A stretch of DNA of 64,000 bases from positions 20,601 through 84,600 of the forward strand of contig CAYFGK010000009.1 in the NCBI GenBank assembly GCA_964342305.1, read 5' to 3'. The translations under genes were made by a program, and so were the position numbers. Position 1 is the first letter of the stretch, and the number at the start of each line of letters is the position of its first letter. Below, piece by piece: positions 7,684 through 16,694 of the stretch. The stretch is from DT-110 sp964342305. Lineage in GTDB: Bacteria > Bacteroidota > Bacteroidia > Chitinophagales > Saprospiraceae. Under the pieces are notes generated by a model. It was not told the origin of the DNA. It did no database searches and saw nothing but the letters and a program-made list of their open reading frames with translations.

Positions 7684-9333
7684 TTAGGGTTGCACCTGCT
7701 TCTTAGGCAGCTGCTTGATCGCGCGGGTAGCGCGGCGATTCTTTCCTTTTACTTCGGTTGCCAGTTCTACGGCTTTTTCCAGATTGACGATACCACCGGA
7801 AACGGATAACTCGCTGAAGGGCACTTTATCTTCCGAGCCTGGCTTGATGACCATTTGGGTACCTTTTTTGTCGGTGCTGGCCATGATCACATCTTTAATC
7901 TGTTCGGCGGTAAGGTCGGGGAAATAAGAACGTAGTACCGCAGCTACCCCAGCGACAACCGGAGCAGCCATACTGGTTCCCTGGAGCCATTCGTACTGGT
8001 TATTGGGAACAGTCGCATAGATCTCCATACCCGGAGCAAATACATCTACCTTATCCATACTGTAATTGGAAAAAGGAGCGGCCATGTGATCGTCCATCGA
8101 CACATTCAGGGCACCAACTTCCAGCCAGTTGTCGGCATTTTTTGGGCCGAACAGACCGCGTTTTTCGAACTTATCGTTCGGGTAATTATTGCTGAAGGTA
8201 TTTTCCTTACCGTCATTACCGGCAGCATGGATCAACAGCACATCGTTCTTGCGGGCGTACTTAACAGCGTCGTCAACGACCTCCTTGTAAGGTGAGTAGC
8301 CTTTACCGAAGCTCATGTTAATCACGCTGGCACCATTGTCAACGGCGTAACGGATGGCGTTGGCCACGTCTTTATCACGCTCATCACCGTCGGGAACCGT
8401 GCGGATAGACATGATGCGGACATTTGCCGCCACTCCGTCCATTCCTATATCATTGCCGCGCTCAGCAGCGATGATACCGGCTACGTGGGTACCGTGACGG
8501 GCATCCGGACCGCGTACATCATTGTTGCCGTAGATGCGCTCCTCCTTATCGGAATAATCATCACCGACCAAATCACGGGGATCAAAGTCCGGATTCCAGT
8601 TATAATTGTACTGAGCATCGAAATATTCGTAGGCTTCATTTACCTGATCCACTTGCTCCTCGAAAGAAGAACCAGCCTGTACCTGAGCGGCAACGGCCTT
8701 GGCAACGCTCATCAGTCGGGGATCGTCAGCTTTCAGTGCATTCAGGTCTTCAGCCGTTACGGAATCCTTGTCGATCATTTTATCGATCTGCATAAAGATG
8801 TCCTTGACCATGCTGTAGAGCTGGTATTGTTCAACCAGATTCTCCCGCTTGGTCTCTACCTCCTCTTTCACTTCCTGGTAGATCTCGTACTTTTCGCGCT
8901 CCTTTTTATTCAGATCGCTAAGGTTTTTTCCTTCAAACATCTTCTTGTACCTGGCATATAACCGGGTAGCTTCGAGGTTGTCGTGGTCGATATTTTCGCC
9001 CTGGGCGTTACCGATGAAATTCCAGCCATGGATATCGTCGATATAGCCGTTTTTATCATCATCAATGCCATTATCGGGAATTTCATCTTCATTCACCCAC
9101 ATGACATCGTCGAGGTCCTCGTGTTCATAGTCCACCCCCGAATCAATCACGGCCACCACAACAGTTTGGCCATCAACGCCGGCCGGAAGGCGGCTGTACA
9201 GGCTTTTAGCACTGATACCGGGATATCCTTCAGCTGGTGAACGCAGGAACCAGTCCTTAGGGGCGTTGTCCTGTCCGTAGACGGCCGTCAGTATCCCGAA
9301 AGCCATCAACAAGAGCATGCATTTCTTCATCAT
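7684..9333 (-). CDS. Secreted subtilisin-like serine peptidase (S8)
   Basis: 549 residues from the MMKKCMLLLM start, with signal peptide MLLLMAFGILTAVYG-Q. The catalytic triad is intact: D64 in AVIDSGVDYEHED, H280 in RHGTHVAGIIAAE, S454 in QGTSMAAPVVAGV, with oxyanion N373 in AAGND. More than 200 residues separate D and H, far more than in subtilisin; the insert includes a charged, helical, probably coiled-coil segment (about 120-245). A Ca2+-loop-like DDDKNGYIDD lies at about 91-100. No T9SS sorting domain is seen at the C-terminus, so it is probably periplasmic. A longer frame to 9396 adds 21 residues ahead of the signal peptide and is rejected. Confidence 0.92.
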   Translation of the reverse strand: MMKKCMLLLMAFGILTAVYGQDNAPKDWFLRSPAEGYPGISAKSLYSRLPAGVDGQTVVVAVIDSGVDYEHEDLDDVMWVNEDEIPDNGIDDDKNGYIDDIHGWNFIGNAQGENIDHDNLEATRLYARYKKMFEGKNLSDLNKKEREKYEIYQEVKEEVETKRENLVEQYQLYSMVKDIFMQIDKMIDKDSVTAEDLNALKADDPRLMSVAKAVAAQVQAGSSFEEQVDQVNEAYEYFDAQYNYNWNPDFDPRDLVGDDYSDKEERIYGNNDVRGPDARHGTHVAGIIAAERGNDIGMDGVAANVRIMSIRTVPDGDERDKDVANAIRYAVDNGASVINMSFGKGYSPYKEVVDDAVKYARKNDVLLIHAAGNDGKENTFSNNYPNDKFEKRGLFGPKNADNWLEVGALNVSMDDHMAAPFSNYSMDKVDVFAPGMEIYATVPNNQYEWLQGTSMAAPVVAGVAAVLRSYFPDLTAEQIKDVIMASTDKKGTQMVIKPGSEDKVPFSELSVSGGIVNLEKAVELATEVKGKNRRATRAIKQLPKKQVQP

Positions 9334-9502
9334 CTTTTTTGTTTCTTTGTTTTGGTTGTACCACAAACCGATCGGTCTAGGCTTTTTTGAAGCCACGAAA
9401 AAAATTGTTTGAGGCTTCTTCTATATCGGAAATGATCGGCAGGGTCGTATTGTTTAGATGTTAATATCCTGCTAAAATAAGCCCTATCAGCCCATTCCGG
9501 GC

Positions 9503-10369
9503 ATGTACCGTGTAAAATTAAGACGAATGTCGCTATTACACATCCGACTCCGGCAATGGTCTGGATTTATGCACTTTTACCGTAAGGCCCAAACTCTTTA
9601 CGATGTCCATTCACCGTACGTTGCCCGTTTTATAAGTGAAGTACTCGAAGACAATCGGCAGTACTACGCTTTTCCGTCTATCGAGGGTTACCGCAAACAA
9701 CTACTGGAAAACCATGACCCTCTGATTATTCAGGACCTGGGCGCCGGATCGCAAATATCGGATGCGTCGTCCCGGCCCATTTCCGATCTCGCCCGCCATA
9801 CTCCAGTCTCCCCGCGGATCGGGCGCTTGCTTTTCCGGCTCGTGCATTTTCACAGACCACAGCACCTGCTCGAACTGGGAACATCACTGGGCATTTCGGG
9901 CATGTACCAGGCAGCTGCGGCCGCTTCCAAACCCTTCTGGACCATTGAAGGCAACCCGGCTTCCGCCAAATTCGCCCAGCGCCAATTCCGTCGTATTGGT
10001 CTGTTGAACACCCAGGTATACAACGATCCCTTTGAAAAAGCACTTCCCGCATTACTGGACCAAATGGATCAGCTCGACTACGCGTTCGTCGATGGAAACC
10101 ACCGCTATGAGCCTACCGAAAAATACGTAAACTGGATGTTAGCGAAGGTACATTCCGGCAGTATGATCGTACTGGCCGACATCTATTGGTCGAACGAAAT
10201 GCGAGCCGTCTGGGATACATTACGGCACCGACCCGAAGTACGTGCGAGCATTGACCTGTATGAGGTAGGATTGTTATTGTTCCGCACCGAGTTCACTGAG
10301 CAACAGCACTGGACGCTGGTCCCGAGGGCATGGAAACCCTGGCATCTGGGATTACGTGCACCCCGTTAG
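9503..10369 (+). CDS. Class I SAM-dependent methyltransferase
   Basis: 288 residues. SAM-binding motif I LLELGTSLGISG (about 123-134), an acidic motif II in FWTIEGNP, and the AFVDGNHRYEPTEKYV segment near 194 resemble small-molecule O-methyltransferases of the catechol or CmoM-like type. Substrate unknown. A second ATG at 9527 (MSLLHIRLRQW) is an equally possible start, shortening it by 8 residues. Its stop overlaps by 4 bp the stop of the convergent AAA+ gene. No signal peptide. Confidence 0.8.
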   Translation: MYRVKLRRMSLLHIRLRQWSGFMHFYRKAQTLYDVHSPYVARFISEVLEDNRQYYAFPSIEGYRKQLLENHDPLIIQDLGAGSQISDASSRPISDLARHTPVSPRIGRLLFRLVHFHRPQHLLELGTSLGISGMYQAAAAASKPFWTIEGNPASAKFAQRQFRRIGLLNTQVYNDPFEKALPALLDQMDQLDYAFVDGNHRYEPTEKYVNWMLAKVHSGSMIVLADIYWSNEMRAVWDTLRHRPEVRASIDLYEVGLLLFRTEFTEQQHWTLVPRAWKPWHLGLRAPR

Positions 10370-13008
10370 GACTCATCGCTGCGACGGTGGAAGCCGATGG
10401 TTTTCTTGTTGAAGACAAACGAGCTTTTATCCAGCTTAAAGGCTGCGACATCCTCCATGGTCAGAACATTATCGGGCGTATTTTCCCGCTCTTCAGCCGG
10501 CAGGGCTGCCAATCGCAGGTTCTGGTTCTTGATCGCTTCGTTGATGACCTGACGCACCGTCCGTGCATTGCCGAAAAACTTGTCGCGATATTCGTACAGG
10601 AATTCGAGGTAATCTTTCAGGTGATCACTCGCTTCCGGAGAGGTCAGCATATTCTTCTCTTCCAGCATTTGCAGAGCAATCTGGTGCAGCTCCGTGGGGT
10701 GGTAATCGTCGAATCGCAGGATCTTATCGAACCTGGAGCTGAGCCCCGGATTAGCTTTCAGGAATGTTTCCATATTGTCCGGATACCCGGCAACGAACAG
10801 AAAGAACCGGCCTCTGAGATCCTCCATGCGCTTGAGCAGCGTCTGTATAGCCTCATCGCCGAAGTCACCCTGACTGGTGCTTTTTTGCGTAAGCGCATAG
10901 GCTTCATCGACGAACAGTACACCTCCGAGTGCCTCTTCGATCTTCTCACTGGTCTTAATGGCCGTCTGACCAACAAAGCCTGCCACCAGTCCCTGGCGAT
11001 CGGTTTCCACCATATGACCGCGTTCCAGCATACCCAGTGCTTTGTAGATCTTGGTCAGGATGCGGGCAACCGTGGTCTTACCCGTTCCGGGATTACCGAT
11101 GAATACCGTATGCAGGAAAAAGTTGTTGAGCACATCGCGCCCGGTTTCCCGGTAAAAACGCACCAACCGCACTAACTCGTTGATCTCGGCCTTGACATCG
11201 GTCATACCAATGAGGTGGTTCAATTCGTCGAGCGATGATTGCAGCAAGTCTTCGTCGACCGGAATTTGCGGCAGCGCCCGGCGACTGCGGATGGATATTT
11301 GTTCTACGTCCTGCAATTCTACCGTTTGCAAAATCTCTTTGTCCAGACTGCGGGGGCTTTCCATGGCCATAATCCGCAATCCCAGGTTAATTTTAGCTTT
11401 CTCGATCAGATCGTGCACGTAACGGGCATTACCAAACGAGCGATCCCGCCGACGGTAGGCATCCAGGATCAATTCGTCGATCACATCGGCCGCTTCTGGT
11501 TGCAGTTGGATGCCCATCTGACGGGCGGCGTAGCGGCCTATTTCCGATAGCTCCTGTGGCAGGTAATCGGGGAATTCAAAGTGTAATTTAAAACGGGATT
11601 TCAATCCGGGATTGGAGTCCATGAACTGCTTCATCTCCTTCGGATAGCCCGCTACAATGACGGCCAGGTCACCGGGACCATTCGACATCTCCTTCACCAG
11701 GATCTCGATCACTTCCCGTCCGAAGTCCTTCGTGTCGTCGTTGGAGCGGGCCAGGGAGTAAGCCTCATCAATGAAGAGCACGCCTCCCCGGGCCTTCTCG
11801 ATGGCTTCCTTGACTTTCGGAGCGGTCTGACCAATGTATTCCCCCACCAAATCGACCCGGTCGACTTCGTGCACGTGCCCCTTGGATAACAGGCCCATCT
11901 TACGGTATAATAAGCCCATCATAGTTGCCACGGTAGTCTTACCCGTGCCGGGATTACCGATGAAAACCGAGTGTACATTGATGTTGCCGTCTTCCTCGAA
12001 TCCGCGTTCTTTACGAAGCTGGAGGAATTTGATGTAGTTGGCGTGATTGCGAACTTGCTGTTTGATATCAGACAAGCCGATGAGGCTGTCCAATTTAGCC
12101 ATGACCTCTTCGAAGCTGCGACTATCCTCTTCACCCGGCGACAGAATGACGGGTGACTGGCGATCGGGCAACAGCACGCCGGGAATACCTTCCTCGGCCT
12201 CCTCTCCTACTTCGAAAGGTACTACGGCCAGCAGTTGGTCCATAAAGACCAGTTCGGCCGTGTATTTATCTTTCCGCCAGGACCCTTTCACATTGGAACC
12301 CCAGCCGGTGGTTATTTTAATGGTCTCGTCCCGCTTCTCGACCCGGTGCAGGCGGACTACCTGTCCTTTGAGTTCACGGGCACCGTTATAGAACTTGGTG
12401 AAGAGCTCACACTGCCAATCTTTGGTCAGGTGCTCGTTCTGAAGGGTTATTTCCACGTAGATGTAGCGGGTTTCCTCGCTGCTGAAGGTTTTACAATACA
12501 CACGGTCATCTTCAGTAACATCGTCGTAGGGACCTTCGTACAGGCGCAGGGATCGCACACTCAGATAAGGATTTTCTCCCGGCAGGGAATCCTTGGACGC
12601 ATCTTCAATGTAGAAGTATTTAGTGCCTACCTTCTCCCCTTCGATCCAGGCCTCCCAATAATAAGTCCCCTTTTTCCAGAAAGCACCTTCGTTCTTATTA
12701 CCCCAACCCTCGCGGATGTACACGACATTGTCGTACTTGCTGACCTTTTTCCGTAAGGGAAGGTAACAAATCTCTTTGCGGCCTTTCTTAAGCGAAAAGC
12801 ATTTTAGTTCGACATCAATCTCCCAGTCTTCCTTATCGAATTGTTTATTAAAGAAGGACAGCTCGGCATAGACGTAGGTCGTTTCGTACCGGTCAAAGAC
12901 CTGCCGATATTTCTTTTTGTTATCGGCCAGCCATTCGGTAGAAGCGTACACTTTAAGTTCTTTGAACTTATAGTTTTTAGACCCGGATTGCTGTAACTCT
13001 TCAGACAT
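10366..13008 (-). CDS. Double AAA+ ATPase of CbxX/CfxQ-SpoVK type with tandem N-terminal beta domains
   Basis: 880 residues, three parts. Residues ~12-136 and ~148-268 are two copies of one beta-rich domain, each with an aromatic ETxYVY/ETRYIYVE strand, a DW, a GWG and a GxxW+K turn. Then come two AAA+ modules of the CbxX/SpoVK/EccA class: Walker A GNPGTGKT at 351-358 and 638-645, Walker B GVLFIDEAYSL and GVLFVDEAYAL, each preceded by the pore-loop-like DLVGEYIGQTAPK / GLVAGFVGQTAIK. Both ATPase sites look intact. Members remodel protein complexes (Rubisco activase, ESX secretion), but no such partner is seen here. The gene is divergent from a Clp-like AAA+ gene over 274 bp, suggesting a shared function. 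Confidence 0.85.
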   Translation of the reverse strand: MSEELQQSGSKNYKFKELKVYASTEWLADNKKKYRQVFDRYETTYVYAELSFFNKQFDKEDWEIDVELKCFSLKKGRKEICYLPLRKKVSKYDNVVYIREGWGNKNEGAFWKKGTYYWEAWIEGEKVGTKYFYIEDASKDSLPGENPYLSVRSLRLYEGPYDDVTEDDRVYCKTFSSEETRYIYVEITLQNEHLTKDWQCELFTKFYNGARELKGQVVRLHRVEKRDETIKITTGWGSNVKGSWRKDKYTAELVFMDQLLAVVPFEVGEEAEEGIPGVLLPDRQSPVILSPGEEDSRSFEEVMAKLDSLIGLSDIKQQVRNHANYIKFLQLRKERGFEEDGNINVHSVFIGNPGTGKTTVATMMGLLYRKMGLLSKGHVHEVDRVDLVGEYIGQTAPKVKEAIEKARGGVLFIDEAYSLARSNDDTKDFGREVIEILVKEMSNGPGDLAVIVAGYPKEMKQFMDSNPGLKSRFKLHFEFPDYLPQELSEIGRYAARQMGIQLQPEAADVIDELILDAYRRRDRSFGNARYVHDLIEKAKINLGLRIMAMESPRSLDKEILQTVELQDVEQISIRSRRALPQIPVDEDLLQSSLDELNHLIGMTDVKAEINELVRLVRFYRETGRDVLNNFFLHTVFIGNPGTGKTTVARILTKIYKALGMLERGHMVETDRQGLVAGFVGQTAIKTSEKIEEALGGVLFVDEAYALTQKSTSQGDFGDEAIQTLLKRMEDLRGRFFLFVAGYPDNMETFLKANPGLSSRFDKILRFDDYHPTELHQIALQMLEEKNMLTSPEASDHLKDYLEFLYEYRDKFFGNARTVRQVINEAIKNQNLRLAALPAEERENTPDNVLTMEDVAAFKLDKSSFVFNKKTIGFHRRSDES

Positions 13009-13282
13009 GCATTTCTTTTACGGAGAAGATTCCTTTGGGTTAACCTTGTCCGAACTGAACAACGAGGGTTAGTTTGGTGAGCTACAAGGTAGCAACACCT
13101 GAACGTTTGCACTATACTAATATGCTGCTTTTTGTAGCATTTTTTAAATTTTAGTCCCGTTTTAACCCCCCTTTACACTTCCACCCGATCATCGAATGAA
13201 CGGCCCCCCTGCTCCTTTATTTTGTTATTAAACCGGGACTGACTACCTTTCCCGTCATTTCGATCCCCACTTTTAATGCGAC
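13009..13282. promoter_or_regulatory. Shared divergent promoter region of the AAA+ pair
   Basis: 274 bp without a credible gene. It must carry promoters for both AAA+ genes. I see no exact TAnnTTTG in it; TTATTTTG near 13217 (plus) is the nearest. No dispersed repeats. Confidence 0.4.
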
Positions 13283-16200
13283 ATGGTACAGCTTGAGCTC
13301 ACCTTCCCGACCTGGGTCCAGCAAGTCAGTCTTCAGGATAAGCCCCACTTTCAGCTGCGCCCGCTGTTCGTGCCCTTTCCGCAGGTAACTAATCAGCGGT
13401 ATCAAAGTGCACTGACCCAACTTAAGAAAGAGGTTCAGAATGCTTTTAAGTACCCGGAACTCGATCGCAGCAGCATCAACCAGTTGCAGTGGTTTATGTT
13501 CAAGCCCGAAATCCACATGGAGCGGGTCCGGTTTCAGTTCAACCTGGGAAAATACACCATCGACGGCCTTTTTATGGTCGTCCGGTTCAGGGTACGCGAC
13601 CTGGCCTGCCTCTATTTGCCGGCCTGTGATCATATGATGCTCATCGAACGGGGATCGGGATCAGTGGAACGCCGGGAGCAACTATTGGAGGCCCTCAAAA
13701 AGTACCTGAAGCAGGAACGCGACCTGCTGGAAGATGAATTCAATCCCCGGCAATATTACGCCGGACGCAAAGACTTCCTGACCGATACCACCGTTAAGGT
13801 GAGTGTTTCATTTGTGCCCAACACCTTTGAGCGCCAGCAGTCGGCACCCCTGTTTGCGCATTTATTCCAATCCGACGATTTCCAGGGCATGTTCGAGATC
13901 TACAAGGTAGCCCGCGACCTAACCGAAGAATACCCCGATGATCTACAACGAGCCTACCTGCGGGAAGAAGCGGTCCAGCAATTGCGTACCTCCCTGCTTT
14001 CATCCTCCCATACGCCGCTGGTATTGGTGGGGCGCGATGGCATTGGCCGGCATACCGTACTCCACGAACTGGTTTACCAGTACGTAAAAGAAAAGCAGGA
14101 AAAAGAAGAGCGCTTCCGTTCCGTTTTTCTGCTCGATCCCACCCGGGTTATTGCCGGCATGAGTATCGTCGGGATGTGGCAAAAAAGGTTTGAAGCAATC
14201 CTGCAATTCCTGATCGAGCCCTCCGAAGAACACAAGGACCCCCATATCCTGGTGGTTGACAATCCCATTGCGCTGCTGCGAATCGGTACATCGGCCAACA
14301 ATAGCCTGACGCTGTCCGATGTGTTAAAACCCTATCTGGAGCAGCGCAAACTCCCCCTTTTGCTCATCGCCAGTCCACAGGAATGGGCAGTATTTCAGGA
14401 AAAAGACCGGTCCTTATCCGAACTGTTCCAGGTGCACCGTCTGGAGGAACCCAACGTTCCTACCGCCATCCGGATGATCCTGGAAAAACGGAAGTGGCTG
14501 GAAGACCGCCACCAGGTGGATATTAGTATCTCAGCTATTCAGCAGCTACTTTTCATTCAGCGTAATTACCTCAGCCAAAAAGCACTGCCCGGTGCCATCG
14601 TTGGCCGGTTGGAACAACTCGCCATCAAACACCGGGAGTCTCAGATCGATGCCCGCAAAGTACGTGATGACTTTCAATTGAGCAGTGGTCTGCAATCGCA
14701 CATTTTCGACAACTACTACGTGTTTGAACCCGATGAGGTCCGCAAAGTGATCCGCCGGTCACTGATCGGTCAGGATGCTGCGGTAGAAGCCCTTACCCAA
14801 GTGGTTCACCTCTACAAAGCCAAACTCAACGATCCTGAAAAACCGGTGAGTTCCCTCCTCTTTATCGGTCCGACCGGTGTCGGTAAGACCCAGGCGGCCA
14901 AAGTACTGGCCGAATACCTCCTGGGCGGCGAAAACCACCTGCTTCGCTACGATATGAACGAGTACGTTGATGGCGGCGCCGCTCAGCGCTTGTTGGGGGA
15001 TTACTATAATCCCGAGGGCCAGCTTACCGGCAAAGTACGCTACCAACCATTCAGCATCATCTTGCTCGATGAGATCGAGAAAGCTCATTCAAAGGTGCGT
15101 GACCTCTTATTACAGGTGCTTGACGATGGTCGCCTGACCGATAGTCTTGGGCGGACGGTCGACTTTACCAATAGCATCATCATTATGACCTCCAATCTGG
15201 GGGCCGATGCCATCGGCCGGGCCATTCAGCTCACCGGTTCCGATACCGAAGAAGAAGCAATCTACCGGAGGGAAATGCAGAAGTACTTTCGCCCTGAATT
15301 CATCAACCGGATCGACCAGACGGTCGTCTTTCGCAAATTGGGAAGAGCCGACATCCAGGGTATTGCCCGACTGCAGATCAAAGAATTATTGGGTCGCGAT
15401 GGCTTCGTACGCCGTACGACCATCCTGAATATTCAGCGGGAGGCATTGCAGTGGGTGGCCGACCGTGGCTACGATGCCCGCATGGGTGGCCGGGCCCTGC
15501 GACGCCAGATCGAGCGCGACCTGACCTTCCTGTCGGCCGAGCAATTATTAAGGGTCCAGCACGATGGCCCCATCATCCTCAATATTACCCTCGAAGGCGA
15601 TTACCTAAAACCGAGCATTCACCCCCTGGCTTTTGCCGAACCACGTGACTCTACAATGCTCAGTGACATTCCCAGTGATCAGGAGGGAAGTCGCTTTTAC
15701 CGCAAGCTGGGTCAGGCAGTAGATCGATTACGGGAACAAGTCGCCCGCTACGAGGCACAGTTAAGTGATGATTTCGATAAAGACTGGCGATATTACCAAT
15801 TTAAGACGCAGTTAGACGTAGTCAAGCAGGATATTCAAACCATACGGATCGCATACAGTGACCGGTATTACCGGGAAGCACTGGCAACTCCCCTGCGTTT
15901 GAAACAGACCCGTTCACCTTCCTGGCGCGACGATGAACGCAGTAGCACCGACCGGGGATCTATCAAAGCACGCCTGTTCCAGGAGGCTGCCCTGAAGGAA
16001 TTGTCCGATGCTTATCGCTTCGCACCCAGTCAATTCGATAATCTGCGCAGTGAGTTCATCGATAAATACCTGAACGTAGCTTTGACCTGCCTGTTCGGGG
16101 AAGCTTTCCTGCAGGACCAATACGAGGTATGCTCGCTGCATATTGAATCCCTGATCGCCGATCAGGGGAAACCGGAGATCAAATACCTGCTCGATAAATA

Positions 16201-16543
16201 TGCTCAGCTATTCGAACACCTGGACCTTCCCTTCCAACTCGACAAACAACGATCGACCATCACCGTTGAGGGGTACGGATTGTGTGAACTATTGACCGGT
16301 GAGGTAGGTATCCATCTCTTCTACGTAGCCCACCGCAACCCCTTGCCCGTTCGTATCCGGATGAAGGAACGCAGTACTGCTGACCCCTATTCGGTTATCC
16401 GTATTTACGACGGCACCAAAACGCTGACGGATATCCGTACCTCCTTCACCAATGCTGTCAATATGACCCCTCAAGAATTTAAACTATTGCTCTATGCCGG
16501 ATTACCGGATGAACGCAGGGCTGAAATATTGAAAACTTCTTAA
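13283..16543 (+). CDS. Clp-type AAA+ unfoldase with degenerate D1 and extra N- and C-terminal domains
   Basis: 1086 residues. An unrecognised N-terminal domain (~1-200) is followed by a Clp-like D1 (~225-455) whose nucleotide site is broken: Walker A reads VLVGRDGIGRHT (Lys to Arg) and Walker B ILVVDN (Glu to Asn). D2 (~485-760) is intact: GPTGVGKT 529-536, IILLDEIEKAH, MTSNLG, RPEFINRID arginine finger, and GGRALRRQIE sensor 2. The C-terminal ~300 residues contain a coiled coil (~805-860) and a helical part, then TVEGYGLCELLTGEVGIH (~994-1011), which weakly recalls the PCRF domain of peptide release factors. No IGF/L-type ClpP loop was noticed, so it may act without ClpP. No T6SS genes are nearby. 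Divergent from the CbxX-type gene. Confidence 0.85.
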   Translation: MVQLELTFPTWVQQVSLQDKPHFQLRPLFVPFPQVTNQRYQSALTQLKKEVQNAFKYPELDRSSINQLQWFMFKPEIHMERVRFQFNLGKYTIDGLFMVVRFRVRDLACLYLPACDHMMLIERGSGSVERREQLLEALKKYLKQERDLLEDEFNPRQYYAGRKDFLTDTTVKVSVSFVPNTFERQQSAPLFAHLFQSDDFQGMFEIYKVARDLTEEYPDDLQRAYLREEAVQQLRTSLLSSSHTPLVLVGRDGIGRHTVLHELVYQYVKEKQEKEERFRSVFLLDPTRVIAGMSIVGMWQKRFEAILQFLIEPSEEHKDPHILVVDNPIALLRIGTSANNSLTLSDVLKPYLEQRKLPLLLIASPQEWAVFQEKDRSLSELFQVHRLEEPNVPTAIRMILEKRKWLEDRHQVDISISAIQQLLFIQRNYLSQKALPGAIVGRLEQLAIKHRESQIDARKVRDDFQLSSGLQSHIFDNYYVFEPDEVRKVIRRSLIGQDAAVEALTQVVHLYKAKLNDPEKPVSSLLFIGPTGVGKTQAAKVLAEYLLGGENHLLRYDMNEYVDGGAAQRLLGDYYNPEGQLTGKVRYQPFSIILLDEIEKAHSKVRDLLLQVLDDGRLTDSLGRTVDFTNSIIIMTSNLGADAIGRAIQLTGSDTEEEAIYRREMQKYFRPEFINRIDQTVVFRKLGRADIQGIARLQIKELLGRDGFVRRTTILNIQREALQWVADRGYDARMGGRALRRQIERDLTFLSAEQLLRVQHDGPIILNITLEGDYLKPSIHPLAFAEPRDSTMLSDIPSDQEGSRFYRKLGQAVDRLREQVARYEAQLSDDFDKDWRYYQFKTQLDVVKQDIQTIRIAYSDRYYREALATPLRLKQTRSPSWRDDERSSTDRGSIKARLFQEAALKELSDAYRFAPSQFDNLRSEFIDKYLNVALTCLFGEAFLQDQYEVCSLHIESLIADQGKPEIKYLLDKYAQLFEHLDLPFQLDKQRSTITVEGYGLCELLTGEVGIHLFYVAHRNPLPVRIRMKERSTADPYSVIRIYDGTKTLTDIRTSFTNAVNMTPQEFKLLLYAGLPDERRAEILKTS

Positions 16544-16694
16544 TTCAATGTACTTTTACGGCCGAGCGACTTTTAAAGCTGTTTTAGATCAAAAACCAAT
16601 ATGATGCTGATGCCTTTCGGCAAAAGGGTGACCTCCCACCGAACAGGCACGGAAACACACTTTTACAGGTATTGCTACCCAACAATAAACTCCT

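Noticed and set aside
13283..16543. ClpV of a type VI secretion or contractile injection system
   Set aside because: No sheath, tube, baseplate or VgrG/PAAR genes in the window.
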